A stretch of DNA of 64,000 nucleotides, taken from the NCBI GenBank assembly GCA_022826505.1, contig JAJDUQ010000168.1, positions 62,001-126,000 on the forward strand. The letters run 5' to 3'. The position numbers and the translations under genes are program-made. Of this stretch, positions 42,017 through 49,899 are shown piece by piece (position 1 is the stretch's first letter; the number at the start of each line of letters is the position of its first letter). Source of the stretch: Gammaproteobacteria bacterium. Lineage in GTDB: Bacteria; Pseudomonadota; Gammaproteobacteria; HK1. The notes beneath the pieces were generated by a model. The model was not told the DNA's origin and did no database searches. It saw nothing but the letters and a program-made list of their open reading frames with translations.

Positions 42017-42652
42017 ATGGCCACCCGTTGCACGGAGCGGACGGCGTTGAAGATTGAACATCTCAGCTTGATGGCCACGGTCGTCATCGCATTCGCGGCC
42101 CTCGCCGCCCTGGTTTTCACGGGACAGGCAGGAATCCGGGAGGATCTACGAATATCCCTCGCCACCTTGCACGCGGGACAGGACGAACTGCGCAGGGACA
42201 TCAAGGCGGTGGAGACCGAACTGCGCAAGGACATGCGAGCCGGGCGGGCCGAGTTGCGCAAGGATCTTCGGTCGGTGGAGGCCGAGTTGCGGGCCGGACA
42301 GGCCGAGATTCGAAAGGAGATGCAGGCGATTCAGGCCGAGTTGCGCCGGGAAATGAAAGCCGGGCAGGCCGAACTGCACGCGGACTTCCGGGTGGTGGAG
42401 GCCGAGCTGCGGGCGGGCCAGGTAGGAATCCGGAAAGACCTGAAAGCGGTGGAAGTCCGGCTGGCGGTGGTCGAACAGCGCACGGCCGGGCTGTCGGGCG
42501 AAACGGGCGCGTCCGCGGCCGAACCGGCTCCGGCCGCCTCGCCCGAGGAACGGCACCATTCTTCGGCCCGCGCCGCGCTCGTGCTGGCAAGGGCGGTGAC
42601 CGCACCGTTCGGCGCCACGGCCTCGATGGCCGCGGGCGGTCCCATTCACTAG
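42017..42652 (+). CDS. Small membrane-anchored coiled-coil protein, KIEQ family copy 1
   Basis: I do not recognise a named family. The 211-residue protein has a short N-terminus (TERTALKIEHLSLM), one membrane segment (ATVVIAFAALAALVFTGQAG, residues ~20-40) and a long charged coiled coil (residues ~45-150). The coiled coil is built of near-repeats around AELRKDMR / AGRAELRKDLR / SVEAELRAGQAEIR with an 11-residue rhythm. An Ala/Pro-rich tail follows. A paralogue at 47074-47472 shares KIEQL, the membrane segment and the LTGQAGIR junction. TTG 42047 is an alternative start. Length differences between copies lie in the coiled coil. It may be a scaffold or spacer at the inner membrane; the function is unknown. 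Confidence 0.6.
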   Translation: MATRCTERTALKIEHLSLMATVVIAFAALAALVFTGQAGIREDLRISLATLHAGQDELRRDIKAVETELRKDMRAGRAELRKDLRSVEAELRAGQAEIRKEMQAIQAELRREMKAGQAELHADFRVVEAELRAGQVGIRKDLKAVEVRLAVVEQRTAGLSGETGASAAEPAPAASPEERHHSSARAALVLARAVTAPFGATASMAAGGPIH

Positions 42653-42698
42653 CCACCGGCATTCGCCGGCCGGCATCGAGTACCCGCCGAATCCCGGC

Positions 42699-44531
42699 AT
42701 GGGCAGACGGCGAAAGGGCGGACCACCGCGCGACCCGGGACGACCCCGCACCGACCCCCGTCTCGATCGGTGGCTGAGAGGCGCCTTCGACGCACATGGC
42801 GCCGGGAACCTGCGCGAGGCGGAGAAGCTCGCCCGTCGGGTGCTCGACGCGATCCCCGATCAGCCCGATGCGCTGCACCTGCTCGCCACCGTGGCGCGCG
42901 AGAGCGGCCGCACCGACCTCGCCGTCGACCTGTACCGCCGCCTGCTCCGGCGCCATCCGGCCACCCCGATCGCCCACAACAGCCTCGGCAACCTGCTCCA
43001 GGAGCGGGACCGGTGGCAGGAGGCGACCGCCTGCTACGAGGCCGCCCTCGCCCACGACCCCCGCTACGCCAACGCGTACTTCAACCTCGGACGCGCGTTG
43101 CTGCACGTGAACGATCTGGTCCGCGCTGAACATGCCCTCCGACAGGCGGCCGCGCTCGCACCGAACGATGCGCAGGTCCGCTCGAGACTCGCCCGCGCCC
43201 TGGCCGAGCTGGGCAGGCAGGACGAAGCGATGGCGGAGACCCGCCGATCGATCGAGCTCGAGCCCGACTCCGCCGAGATTCACAACGACGCCGGCGTGGT
43301 CCATTCCACCGCCGGCGACTTCGACACCGCACGCGAGCACTATCGTACGGCGCTGGTGCTTGATGCGGGTTTCGCCAAGGCCGCGCTCAACCTGGCGAAA
43401 TCGAAGCGGTTCACCACCGAGCACGACGAAGACGAGGACCGCATCCGTACCGCGGCCGAGCGCGGTGCCGCGGACCAGGGCACACAGCGCGATCTGAACC
43501 TCGCGCTCGGCAAGGTCCACGACGACCGGGGAGAACATGAGCGCGCATTCGCACACTACGAGCGTGCCAACCGCCCGTTCGGCGAAGCCGCCGCCAGGCA
43601 GGTCGACGAATCGCTGGCGTTGATGGATCGGATGCGCGCCGTCTTCGACGCGGACTGGTTCGCGGCCCGCCCGTCCGCGGCCGATGCCGATCCGACGCCG
43701 GTGTTCGTCGTCGGCATGCCACGCTCGGGCACGACGCTGGTCGAGCAGTGCCTGGCCGCGCATCCCGCGGTGCACGGAGCGGGCGAGTTGAGTGCGATTC
43801 TCCGGCTGGCTTCCGAGGCCGCCGCGCGCGCAGGCGCACGGCCGGATCCGTTACGCACCGGGGTGATGTCGATGAAGTCGTCCAGCCACCCCGGCACCGA
43901 GGCGTCCTACCCCGAGTGCGTCCGGGCGCTTCCCGCCGCACAGCTCGCGACACTGGGCGAACGCTATGTCGACCACCTGCGCACCCTCGCCCCGGAAGCG
44001 GCACGGATCACGGACAAGCTCCCGGGCAACTACCTGCACCTCGGGTTCATCGCCACCATCCTTCCCGGCGCGAGGATCGTCCATTGCCGGCGCGACCCGC
44101 TCGACAACGGTGTCTCGCTCTACTTCACCGACTTCATGGTCGGCCACGAGTACTCGAACGATCTGCAAGCCATCGGGCGCCAGATTCGCGGGATGCGAAG
44201 ACTGATGGCACATTGGGAGTCGGTGCTGGACAACCGGCTCCTGACCCTGGACTACGAGGCGCTGGTCGCCGATCCGGAGCCGCTGGCGCGCGCGATGATC
44301 GCGCACGTCGGTCTGGAATGGGACGACGCCTGCCTGCGCCCCCACGAGGTCGCTCGGACCGTACGCACCGCGAGTGCGTGGCAGGTCCGCCAACCGGTAT
44401 ACCGGCGCTCGGCCGGACGGGCGCAGCGCTACGAGCGGTTTCTGGGTCCGTTGCGCGAGGCTTTGGGGAGATCGGTCGGCGTCCGCGCCGATGGAGCGAA
44501 TCAGGAAGCGGGCGACGGCCAAGGAGAATGA
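42699..44531 (+). CDS. TPR-repeat sulfotransferase family protein
   Basis: The 610-residue protein has an N-terminal array of about six TPR repeats (residues ~25-240; for example DQPDALHLLATVARESGRTD and YANAYFNLGRALLHVNDLVR). A sulfotransferase domain follows, with the 5'-phosphosulfate loop VVGMPRSGTTLVEQCLAAHP near residue 338. The 3'-phosphate-binding segment is ARIVHCRRDPLDNGVSLYF near residue 458. It would transfer sulfate from PAPS to an unknown acceptor, with the TPRs holding the partner. There is no signal peptide, so it is predicted cytoplasmic. It is the first large gene of the island, 46 bp after the coiled-coil gene. The acceptor could be a glycan, lipid or protein tyrosine. Confidence 0.85.
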   Translation: MGRRRKGGPPRDPGRPRTDPRLDRWLRGAFDAHGAGNLREAEKLARRVLDAIPDQPDALHLLATVARESGRTDLAVDLYRRLLRRHPATPIAHNSLGNLLQERDRWQEATACYEAALAHDPRYANAYFNLGRALLHVNDLVRAEHALRQAAALAPNDAQVRSRLARALAELGRQDEAMAETRRSIELEPDSAEIHNDAGVVHSTAGDFDTAREHYRTALVLDAGFAKAALNLAKSKRFTTEHDEDEDRIRTAAERGAADQGTQRDLNLALGKVHDDRGEHERAFAHYERANRPFGEAAARQVDESLALMDRMRAVFDADWFAARPSAADADPTPVFVVGMPRSGTTLVEQCLAAHPAVHGAGELSAILRLASEAAARAGARPDPLRTGVMSMKSSSHPGTEASYPECVRALPAAQLATLGERYVDHLRTLAPEAARITDKLPGNYLHLGFIATILPGARIVHCRRDPLDNGVSLYFTDFMVGHEYSNDLQAIGRQIRGMRRLMAHWESVLDNRLLTLDYEALVADPEPLARAMIAHVGLEWDDACLRPHEVARTVRTASAWQVRQPVYRRSAGRAQRYERFLGPLREALGRSVGVRADGANQEAGDGQGE

Positions 44532-44578
44532 AGTCGAAACGTGATGGTCTCTGCGAACACGTCCCCAACAAGACTGCG

Positions 44579-44644
44579 GCCTACGCGAAAGGCGCCCCGA
44601 TGCGCATGCGTCCGACTTCGCTCCGGCTGATGGTGCGTTAGAAT
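44579..44644 (+). promoter_or_regulatory. Shared SQET leader element 1, ending in -10-like TAGAAT
   Basis: This 66-bp block aligns without gaps to 50932-50997 and with one extra base to 51604-51670. Shared features are (G/A)CCTACSC at the start, GATGCGCATG in the middle, and TAGAATG at the end. TAGAAT (44639-44644) looks like a -10. The next ~36 bp (GGACATCGCACAATCGCAAC onward) recur upstream of the copy at 54442. It precedes the SQET gene by 42 bp. Confidence 0.5.
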
Positions 44645-44686
44645 GGACATCGCACAATCGCAACGGATCGTCATGGCGCGTCCCCC

Positions 44687-44992
44687 ATGTCCAGGATCAG
44701 CCAGGAAACCCTCACCATCATCGGCGCAACCATCGCGCTGGCCGCAGTGATCCTCACCAGTACCGCCGGTGTACGCGACGATCTGCGGGCCGAGATCCAG
44801 GACGTCCGGACCGAGATCCGGGACGTCCGGGTCGAGATCCGGGACGTCCGGGCAGAAGCGCGTGCCGACCGCGATGCGATGCGCGCCGAACACGAGACGT
44901 TCCGGAACCAGATCCTCCGGCTCACCGAGCAGCAGGGTGTCCTGAGCGCCCGCCTCGACCGCATCCGTGATCCGTCGGCGACGAACCGATAG
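44687..44992 (+). CDS. Small membrane-anchored coiled-coil protein, SQET family copy 1
   Basis: The 101-residue protein starts MSRISQETLTIIGATIALAA, has one membrane segment (residues ~9-27), then a coiled coil. The coil contains three consecutive heptads, EIQDVRT / EIRDVRV / EIRDVRA, encoded by three near-identical 21-nt units (44792-44854). The C-terminal cap RNQILRLTEQQGVLSARLD is shared by all intact members. Paralogues are at 51099, 51394 (truncated), 51776, 52001 and 54442. No known domain is recognised. The topology (short N-terminus, coil on one side of the inner membrane) suggests a homo- or hetero-oligomerising membrane protein. Confidence 0.6.
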   Translation: MSRISQETLTIIGATIALAAVILTSTAGVRDDLRAEIQDVRTEIRDVRVEIRDVRAEARADRDAMRAEHETFRNQILRLTEQQGVLSARLDRIRDPSATNR

Positions 44993-45002
44993 GTCGGCGT
45001 TC

Positions 45003-45040
45003 CAAAGAAAAAGCCCCTTCCCGAAACGGGAAAGGGCTTT
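45003..45040 (-). terminator. Rho-independent terminator of porin 1
   Basis: A 14-bp stem (AAAGCCCYTTCCCG type, one mismatch) with a 3-nt loop at 45010-45040 is followed on the minus strand by TTTTTCTTT. It lies about 50 bp after the porin stop. The same hairpin sequence follows the second porin at 50823, so it belongs to the duplicated unit. Confidence 0.85.
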
Positions 45041-45090
45041 CAGTGGTCGATCCGGCCTCGCGCGCGAGACCTTCAGGACGTGCCGTACCC

Positions 45091-46023
45091 TCAGTTGAAC
45101 GTCACGCGCATCCCGGCGACCAGGAGGGTGACGTCGTCCACACCGTCCTCCTCGATCATACGGTAGCCGGCGTAGGCGGTGGCGCCGCCGCCGAGGCTGT
45201 GCCCAAGGCCGACGCCCCAGAGAGAGCCCTCGGTGTTGTCGTCCTCGCCGCGCTTGTAGTACACCCCGATGCTGCCGTCGCCGTAGCTGTGATCCAGCTT
45301 GATGTACTGGTACTCGTGGTTGTCGGCATTCTTGCTCTGACTCCACGCCGCCGCAACGCTCGTCCCCTGACCGAAGCCGACCCCGATCGAGGCGGTAGTG
45401 ACGTCGCCCTTGTCGTCGTCCGCGCCGTGCTCGCCGATGTGGCCGACTCGGACGGCATACCCGGCGTCACCCATGGAGCCCGCGATCGAGAGCTTGGCAT
45501 CCCAGTAGTCGTCATCGCCGGTTGAGACAGCGAGACTGGCCGGACCGATGGCAGGAGTGTCGTACCTCAGCATTTGGATGCGGCTACCGTCGTTGCTGGG
45601 GCAGGCCGGGCCGCTGCTGGCGTAGGAGCACCAGTTCGTCGCGCCACCCAGCCAGGACGGACCGCCCAGGTCGGCATGAGCCATGCCGTCCGTGGCCGCC
45701 GAGCCCTGGCCGATGGTCAGCTTGCCCCCGGCCGTGGAGAGGGAGACGTTTGCATGACGCGTCCGCCAATTGCCAGGTCTTCCGATCTCCAACTGGACCC
45801 CGGCAGTCATCCCGCTGTCCAGCTCCTCGCTGCCGGTGAAGCGGAAACGCGTCTCGGACGAGTTGGCGTCCACATGCTGCAAGTCGCCGTCGTCGTCGCC
45901 GCCTCTGTCCACACTGATGATGGCACGGTTGACGTGACCGGAGACCGAGAATTCCACCGCCTGAGCGGCTAGGGGCAGGGCCAGCGCACTGGACACCGCA
46001 GCCGCGATGAGCTTTCTTTCCAT
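45091..46023 (-). CDS. Outer membrane porin, copy 1
   Basis: This 310-residue porin precursor has signal peptide MERKLIAAAVSSALALPLAA with cleavage predicted after QA. A beta-barrel follows, with alternating strands such as ETRFRFTGSEELDSGMTAGV and KLTIGQGSAATDGMAHADLG. It resembles the general Gram-negative porin family of 16-stranded trimers. ATG 46021-46023 is chosen at the signal peptide; the frame upstream is the untranslated leader. The C-terminus ends in FN instead of a terminal aromatic residue. Porin 2 (49783-50775) is its paralogue, identical through the signal peptide and ~15 further residues. The two are divergent around a 3.7-kb segment. Confidence 0.88.
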   Translation of the reverse strand: MERKLIAAAVSSALALPLAAQAVEFSVSGHVNRAIISVDRGGDDDGDLQHVDANSSETRFRFTGSEELDSGMTAGVQLEIGRPGNWRTRHANVSLSTAGGKLTIGQGSAATDGMAHADLGGPSWLGGATNWCSYASSGPACPSNDGSRIQMLRYDTPAIGPASLAVSTGDDDYWDAKLSIAGSMGDAGYAVRVGHIGEHGADDDKGDVTTASIGVGFGQGTSVAAAWSQSKNADNHEYQYIKLDHSYGDGSIGVYYKRGEDDNTEGSLWGVGLGHSLGGGATAYAGYRMIEEDGVDDVTLLVAGMRVTFN

Positions 46024-46118
46024 TGGAAATGTTCCCCCAGTTTGATTGCTTTCCACTGAATGACTATCTTCCGGACCGGAACCGGAGAGATTTCGCGAAA
46101 CCTCTCGTGTCAACGAGA
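45907..46118. repeat. Left arm of ~210-bp inverted repeat (porin 1 start and leader)
   Basis: Read on the minus strand, this stretch is nearly identical to 49688-49899 on the plus strand. It covers the porin leader, signal peptide and first mature residues. The only obvious leader differences are a 3-bp insertion (TTG, giving TTGACA here against TCGACA on the right) and single-base changes. It could support homologous or site-specific inversion of the DNA between the arms. Confidence 0.85.
46085..46106. other. 22-bp near-palindrome in porin 1 leader (candidate recombinase core site or operator)
   Basis: The sequence is GAGAGRTT-N6-AAYCTCTC with spacer TCGCGA, symmetric except for one pair. 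Eight-bp arms around a 6-bp spacer are the geometry of tyrosine-recombinase core sites. The inverted counterpart is at 49700-49721 and a tyrosine recombinase gene lies between them. A transcription-factor operator or a leader hairpin is equally possible from sequence alone. Confidence 0.45.
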
Positions 46119-46285
46119 AGCGAGGCGAGTCTGGCAAACGGCAGGACGATTCGCAACGAAGTTCAACCATTTTGCGACAGAGGCAGCCGATTTGTTGCAT
46201 GAATGCAACAGGCCGGCCCGCATCCGGCACGATGCAGAGAATTCCGACTTCACGCGGAGCTTCCGGCGCTCTCGCCGTGCCACAC

Positions 46286-47065
46286 ATGACCCGCCGGGAG
46301 ACGCAAGCGGGCGTCGCCGACTTCCCGAAGGCCTCCTGCGGGGTCTGCGAGCGGCCGGTGGCACGCTTCGAGCCCTACGGCGTCCCCCCGCGCATCGGAC
46401 GTTGTCCCCACTGCGGTGCCAAGCCGCGCTCGCGGGCGCTCCATCGGCTCGTGCGCGAGCGGATCGGACCGCGGCTCGAAGCCGGAGACCGGGTGCTGGA
46501 AGTCGGTCCGTCCCGGTTCAGCGCCGATCACGTCATCGGCGGCCGCCTGTTCATGCCGGCGCGCTGCGTCGCGGTAGACGTGCGGCGCCGGCGCCATCAC
46601 CGGCGCCTCGGCGCCGCCGGTGGCCGGTTTGTGGCGGCAAGCGCGACGCTGCTCCCGTTCGCGAATGCGTGCTTCGACGTCATCCTCTGCAACAACACCC
46701 TGCCCTACGTACGCGAGGATCACCGAGCCCTCGCCGAGATCGCCCGCTGCCTCAAGCGCGACGGGCTCGCGATGGTCGACACCCACCGCGGCCCCGGCAC
46801 GACCCGCACCGCTGATGCGCACCGCCGGGAGCACCCCGAGCTCGGCGAGGCGTGGTTCGCCGCCAACGGCGACGCGTGGGTGTACGGAGGGGACTTCCTC
46901 GACCGGGTGCGGGGGGCGGGGCTGGAACCGGCGGAGCTGGAGCTGTTTCCGGACGCCCCGGACCGCTTCTTCATCAGCAATGGACTGAAGCCGCGGGTTC
47001 GCGCCCTGTTCGCGTCGCGCCACCCGGCGGGTCTTCGCCGGTTCTTCGGCGAAGCCCCAGCCTGA
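46286..47065 (+). CDS. Class I SAM-dependent methyltransferase with N-terminal zinc-ribbon-like CxxC pairs
   Basis: The ~259-residue protein starts with two CxxC pairs (CGVC and CPHC, residues ~18-42) resembling a zinc ribbon. A Rossmann methyltransferase core follows: motif I VLEVGPSRFS, motif II ACFDVILCNNTLPYVREDHR, and a later DTHRGPG loop in the Methyltransf_11 style. ATG 46286 is preferred; the frame extends to 46172 with no support. The substrate is unknown; the fold is common among small-molecule and glycan or lipid methylases. It lies inside the segment bounded by the porin inverted repeats and meets the KIEQ gene tail-to-tail with 8 bp between stops. Confidence 0.75.
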   Translation: MTRRETQAGVADFPKASCGVCERPVARFEPYGVPPRIGRCPHCGAKPRSRALHRLVRERIGPRLEAGDRVLEVGPSRFSADHVIGGRLFMPARCVAVDVRRRRHHRRLGAAGGRFVAASATLLPFANACFDVILCNNTLPYVREDHRALAEIARCLKRDGLAMVDTHRGPGTTRTADAHRREHPELGEAWFAANGDAWVYGGDFLDRVRGAGLEPAELELFPDAPDRFFISNGLKPRVRALFASRHPAGLRRFFGEAPA

Positions 47066-47073
47066 CTCCCCCT

Positions 47074-47472
47074 TCAGTTGGGGGGAGTCGGCCGCGAAGA
47101 CGATCCAGCGGGCGAATCGGCCGGATCCGGGCCAGCCGCCGGGGCCTCGGCGGCCATGGCCCGTTCGAGCAACCACGCCTCCACCGGCGCGAAACGGGAC
47201 TCGAGGGCGTCCGTTCGATGTTCCACGAGCGCGAGCCGGAGGCCGAGCACGGCCAGATCCTCTCTGATCCGAGCCTGCCCGGCCCGGAGTTCGGTCTGTC
47301 CCGCCCTCATCTCCGTGCGCAACTCGGTCTGTAGCGCACGCAAGTCGTGTCGGATCCCCGCCTGTCCGGTCAGGACCAGAGCGGCAAGCGCCGCGAAGGC
47401 GACCACGACCGTTGCCAGTATGCCGAGCTGCTCAATCTTCACGCTGCACACCTCGGTGAGCCGGAAGCTCAT
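47074..47472 (-). CDS. Small membrane-anchored coiled-coil protein, KIEQ family copy 2
   Basis: The 132-residue paralogue of 42017-42652 has N-terminus VKIEQLGILATVVVAFAALA, membrane segment ending LVLTGQAGIR, and a shorter coiled coil (ALQTELRTEMRAGQTELRAG, residues ~45-90). An Ala/Pro/Ser-rich tail follows. ATG 47472 is kept; GTG codons at VCS and VKI are alternatives that start close to the conserved KIEQ. The shared anchor and the different coil length and tail suggest a modular family. A decayed copy of its 5' end and upstream DNA is at 53516-53740. Confidence 0.55.
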   Translation of the reverse strand: MSFRLTEVCSVKIEQLGILATVVVAFAALAALVLTGQAGIRHDLRALQTELRTEMRAGQTELRAGQARIREDLAVLGLRLALVEHRTDALESRFAPVEAWLLERAMAAEAPAAGPDPADSPAGSSSRPTPPN

Positions 47473-47925
47473 CGTAACCCCGCGACAGACGGAAACGCCA
47501 TGGCCCGGCGTCCTCGACGACGGGCCGGCCGGCGCTTCGCAGGCAGGCGTGGAGCCCGGCTCGCGTCAGCCTCCGTCCCGACGGTCGTCGACGAAAGGGA
47601 ATCGTCCACGAAAAACCGTCCGGTGAGCGGCGCCGGAAAAGCCCGGGCGCATGACCGGCTCGCGCCGGTGCGCTTTGGCGTCTACGGCGAGTTGGCGATC
47701 AAGCGCCGCGAGTGCACTTCGACAGCCGCGGCGAGTTGGCGACGAAGCGCCGCGAGATCGCGCCGGCCGCCGGGACGCGGGAGCAAGGGATGTCCCGCGT
47801 CCCGGCGCCGTGCCGGACCGGCCCGAGGCAACTCGACTTCAGCGTGTCGCGCAGTGATCCTCAGCGAGTTCCGAAGTCCGAACGCGGGGTACAATCAGTG
47901 CTCAGCCCACCTCACCTGATCGGAC
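47473..47925. other. 453-bp gap with a 28-bp direct repeat
   Basis: No gene is supported. CGGCGAGTTGGCGA-(TC/CG)-AAGCGCCGCGAG occurs at 47685-47712 and again at 47729-47756 (44-bp period). TACAAT at 47890-47895 could be a -10 for the small gene at 47926. The part next to the KIEQ gene (to about 47585) is duplicated in decayed form near 53650-53740. Confidence 0.5.
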
Positions 47926-48126
47926 ATGACGACGAGCAAACCGAACGGTCGGCAACGGAAGACTCTCGAAGGATTGGCGGCGGCGCTCACCGAATGCTTC
48001 GAGGCGGCGACAGAGGCGGGGACGAAGCATGTGGACGCCCGCCTCGACAAGCAGGACGACACTTTGCGCATGATCTGGCAGCAATGCGGCGGGAAAGCCG
48101 ACCAACGCCTGCCCATCGACGACTGA
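47926..48126 (+). CDS. Small SKPNGRQ-family protein, copy 1
   Basis: This 66-residue protein is one of three paralogues sharing an N-terminal block (SKPNGRQRKTLEGLAAALTE-CF) and a C-terminal block (LDKQDDTLRMIWQQCGG, then RLPIDD). The middle is short here (EAATEAGTKHVDAR). It has no signal peptide or membrane segment and is predicted soluble and helical. The other copies are at 52621-52851 and 52992-53444. Conservation of both ends around a variable middle argues that this is a real gene family. Function unknown. It converges on the recombinase gene, with 18 bp between stops. Confidence 0.6.
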   Translation: MTTSKPNGRQRKTLEGLAAALTECFEAATEAGTKHVDARLDKQDDTLRMIWQQCGGKADQRLPIDD

Positions 48127-48144
48127 GGCTCGGCATGATGGGGA

Positions 48145-49305
48145 TCAGCCCGCGACCCTGGCGATGCGGCCCGCGATCCGATCGGCGGCGGCCTTGACCG
48201 GATCGTCGGCCAGGTGCGCATAGCGCGCGGTCGTCTGTACCTGGCTGTGACCAAGGAGCTTTCCGATCATCGGCAGCCCCTCCCCGACCACCAGACCGCC
48301 GCTGGCGAAGCTGTGTCTCAGATCATGCAGGCGCACGTCGTCGAGACCCACGCGCTTGCGAATACGCCCCCAGGGGAATTGAAGCGAGGAGAGACGGCTT
48401 CCGGGCCGGCGCCCGGTGATCACCCAGGGATTGTCCTCCATGCGCGCGATGCCGCGCAGCACCTGCACCGCCGGCTCTCCGAGATGCACGACCTTGGCCC
48501 CGGTCTTGCTGTCCGGTAGTCGAAGCTCCCCGACCTCCAGCGCAACGTACTCCCATCGCAGGCTCATGATCTCCGAAAGGCGGCAGCCGGTCAGCATCAA
48601 CAGACGGATGGCGGCGATAGCCGAGTCGGCCACTGCGCCGTTGCGCTCCGCCTCGCGCAACGCGGCGCCCAGGCGACGGTATTCCTCGTCGGACAGAAAC
48701 CGCTCGCGCTTCGCCTCCCGGAATCGCTTCACGTATCGGCACGGGTTGGAGCCTTCCGGCCGGAGCCCCCAGAGCTCGGCCGCGGTGAACATGGCGGACA
48801 GGATTCCGAGGGTGCGGTTGGCCGCGTAGGGGGTTCCGCGCATTGCCTGATGCAAGGCGATCACGTCCGCGCGGAGGATGTCGGCGACTCTCCGGCCGCC
48901 GAGCCGAGGCAGCACGTGCCGCCGGATCGAGATCTCGTAGCTGTACGCGGTGCTGGACTTGCAGCGATCCGGAACGTATTCGCCGAGGAAGCGCCCGGCA
49001 AGCTCGTCCATGGTCGGTACCCCGGCCTCTCGCGCTCGCAAGTCACGCCCTGCCAGATCCTTGCCGGTCCTGGCGGCGGTGATGATCTCGGCCGCGCGTG
49101 CTCGCGCAGCGGCGGGAGGAATGGCGCCGTGGGGACCGATGGTCTTCTTCAGAACGCGACCGCGATGGCGGTACTTCACCACGTAGACCTTGCGCCCTGA
49201 TGGGTGAACGCGCACGCCGAACCCCTTGATGTCCCGATCCCACAGCATGTACTCGCGCTCCCGCGCGGTCAGAGCATCGACGGCTCTCTTGGTGATTCTG
49301 GCCAC
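48145..49305 (-). CDS. Tyrosine recombinase / P4-type integrase
   Basis: The 386-residue recombinase has an N-terminal arm-binding DUF4102-like domain (ITKRAVDALTAREREYMLWD, GFGVRVHPSGRKVYVVKYRH). A SAM-like core-binding domain (residues ~105-200) precedes the catalytic domain. Catalytic residues are Arg in LTGCRLSEI (~240), Lys in LPDSKTGAK (~268), His-x-x-Arg in LHDLRHSF (~328), His in LLGHSQVQ (~348) and Tyr in ARYAHL (~360). I chose GTG 49303-49305 because AAGGAG lies 8 bp upstream. It is the only recombinase seen in the island, and it sits between the inverted porin leaders. No tRNA gene or clear attachment site borders it. Confidence 0.93.
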   Translation of the reverse strand: MARITKRAVDALTAREREYMLWDRDIKGFGVRVHPSGRKVYVVKYRHRGRVLKKTIGPHGAIPPAAARARAAEIITAARTGKDLAGRDLRAREAGVPTMDELAGRFLGEYVPDRCKSSTAYSYEISIRRHVLPRLGGRRVADILRADVIALHQAMRGTPYAANRTLGILSAMFTAAELWGLRPEGSNPCRYVKRFREAKRERFLSDEEYRRLGAALREAERNGAVADSAIAAIRLLMLTGCRLSEIMSLRWEYVALEVGELRLPDSKTGAKVVHLGEPAVQVLRGIARMEDNPWVITGRRPGSRLSSLQFPWGRIRKRVGLDDVRLHDLRHSFASGGLVVGEGLPMIGKLLGHSQVQTTARYAHLADDPVKAAADRIAGRIARVAG

Positions 49306-49687
49306 AGGCTTCTCCTTGGCGGATTGCGTCTCGGGACCGAATAGGTACCCGACGGACGCAAACCGGAGCAAACCTTGCCGCACCGCCCGACAACCGCTCC
49401 TCCGGTCTGTCGGCCGCAATGACGGACGCGCACACCGAAGCGCTCGATACCCCGAGTTGCGCACGGGTCCCCGACTGATTCGGACGCCGCCGAGCGCGAC
49501 GTTCCGCCCGTGGCGCCAATTGCCGCCAACTCGTCGGCGTCCTCTTTCTTCGATCGTGCTCAGGGATCGGACAGGTACCCGAAGAGGCGTAGCGAGGCAC
49601 TTCGCAGCGCGTTCAGGCATGAAGGGAGCCGGATACAACTCATTGATATCCAGGAACAAAACGACTTTTCTGACCTTCATTGCCGGT
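49306..49687. other. 382-bp gap between the recombinase and the right inverted-repeat arm
   Basis: Nothing recognisable. Open frames on both strands read through it as extensions of the recombinase and porin 2, but neither has a ribosome binding site or family-like residues. Promoters for the recombinase (minus) and porin 2 (plus) should lie here. Confidence 0.4.
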
Positions 49688-49899
49688 ACTTCTCGACACG
49701 AGAGGTTTCGCGAAATCTCTCCGGTTCCGGCCGGGAAGATAGTCATTCAGTGGAAAGCAATCAAACTGGGGGAACATTTCCAATGGAAAGAAAGCTCATC
49801 GCGGCTGCGGTGTCCAGTGCGCTGGCCCTGCCCCTAGCCGCTCAGGCGGTGGAATTCTCGGTGTCCGGTCAAGTCAACCGCGCCATCATCGCCGTGGAC
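49688..49899. repeat. Right arm of ~210-bp inverted repeat (porin 2 leader and start)
   Basis: It is nearly identical to the reverse complement of 45907-46118. It includes the leader TCATTCAGTGGAAAGCAATC, the ATG context CATTTCCAATGG and the signal-peptide codons. At the position of TTGACA in the left arm this arm has TCGACA after a 3-bp deletion. Arms are about 3.6 kb apart. Confidence 0.85.
49700..49721. other. 22-bp near-palindrome in porin 2 leader (candidate recombinase core site or operator)
   Basis: Same GAGAGRTT-N6-AAYCTCTC element as at 46085-46106, in the same orientation relative to the porin. The two copies are therefore inverted with respect to each other and enclose the recombinase gene. 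Confidence 0.45.

Noticed and set aside
49306-49746. N-terminal extension of the recombinase frame to 49746
   Set aside because: The extension runs antisense through the porin 2 leader repeat; a GTG with AAGGAG at 49305 begins the conserved N-terminal domain.
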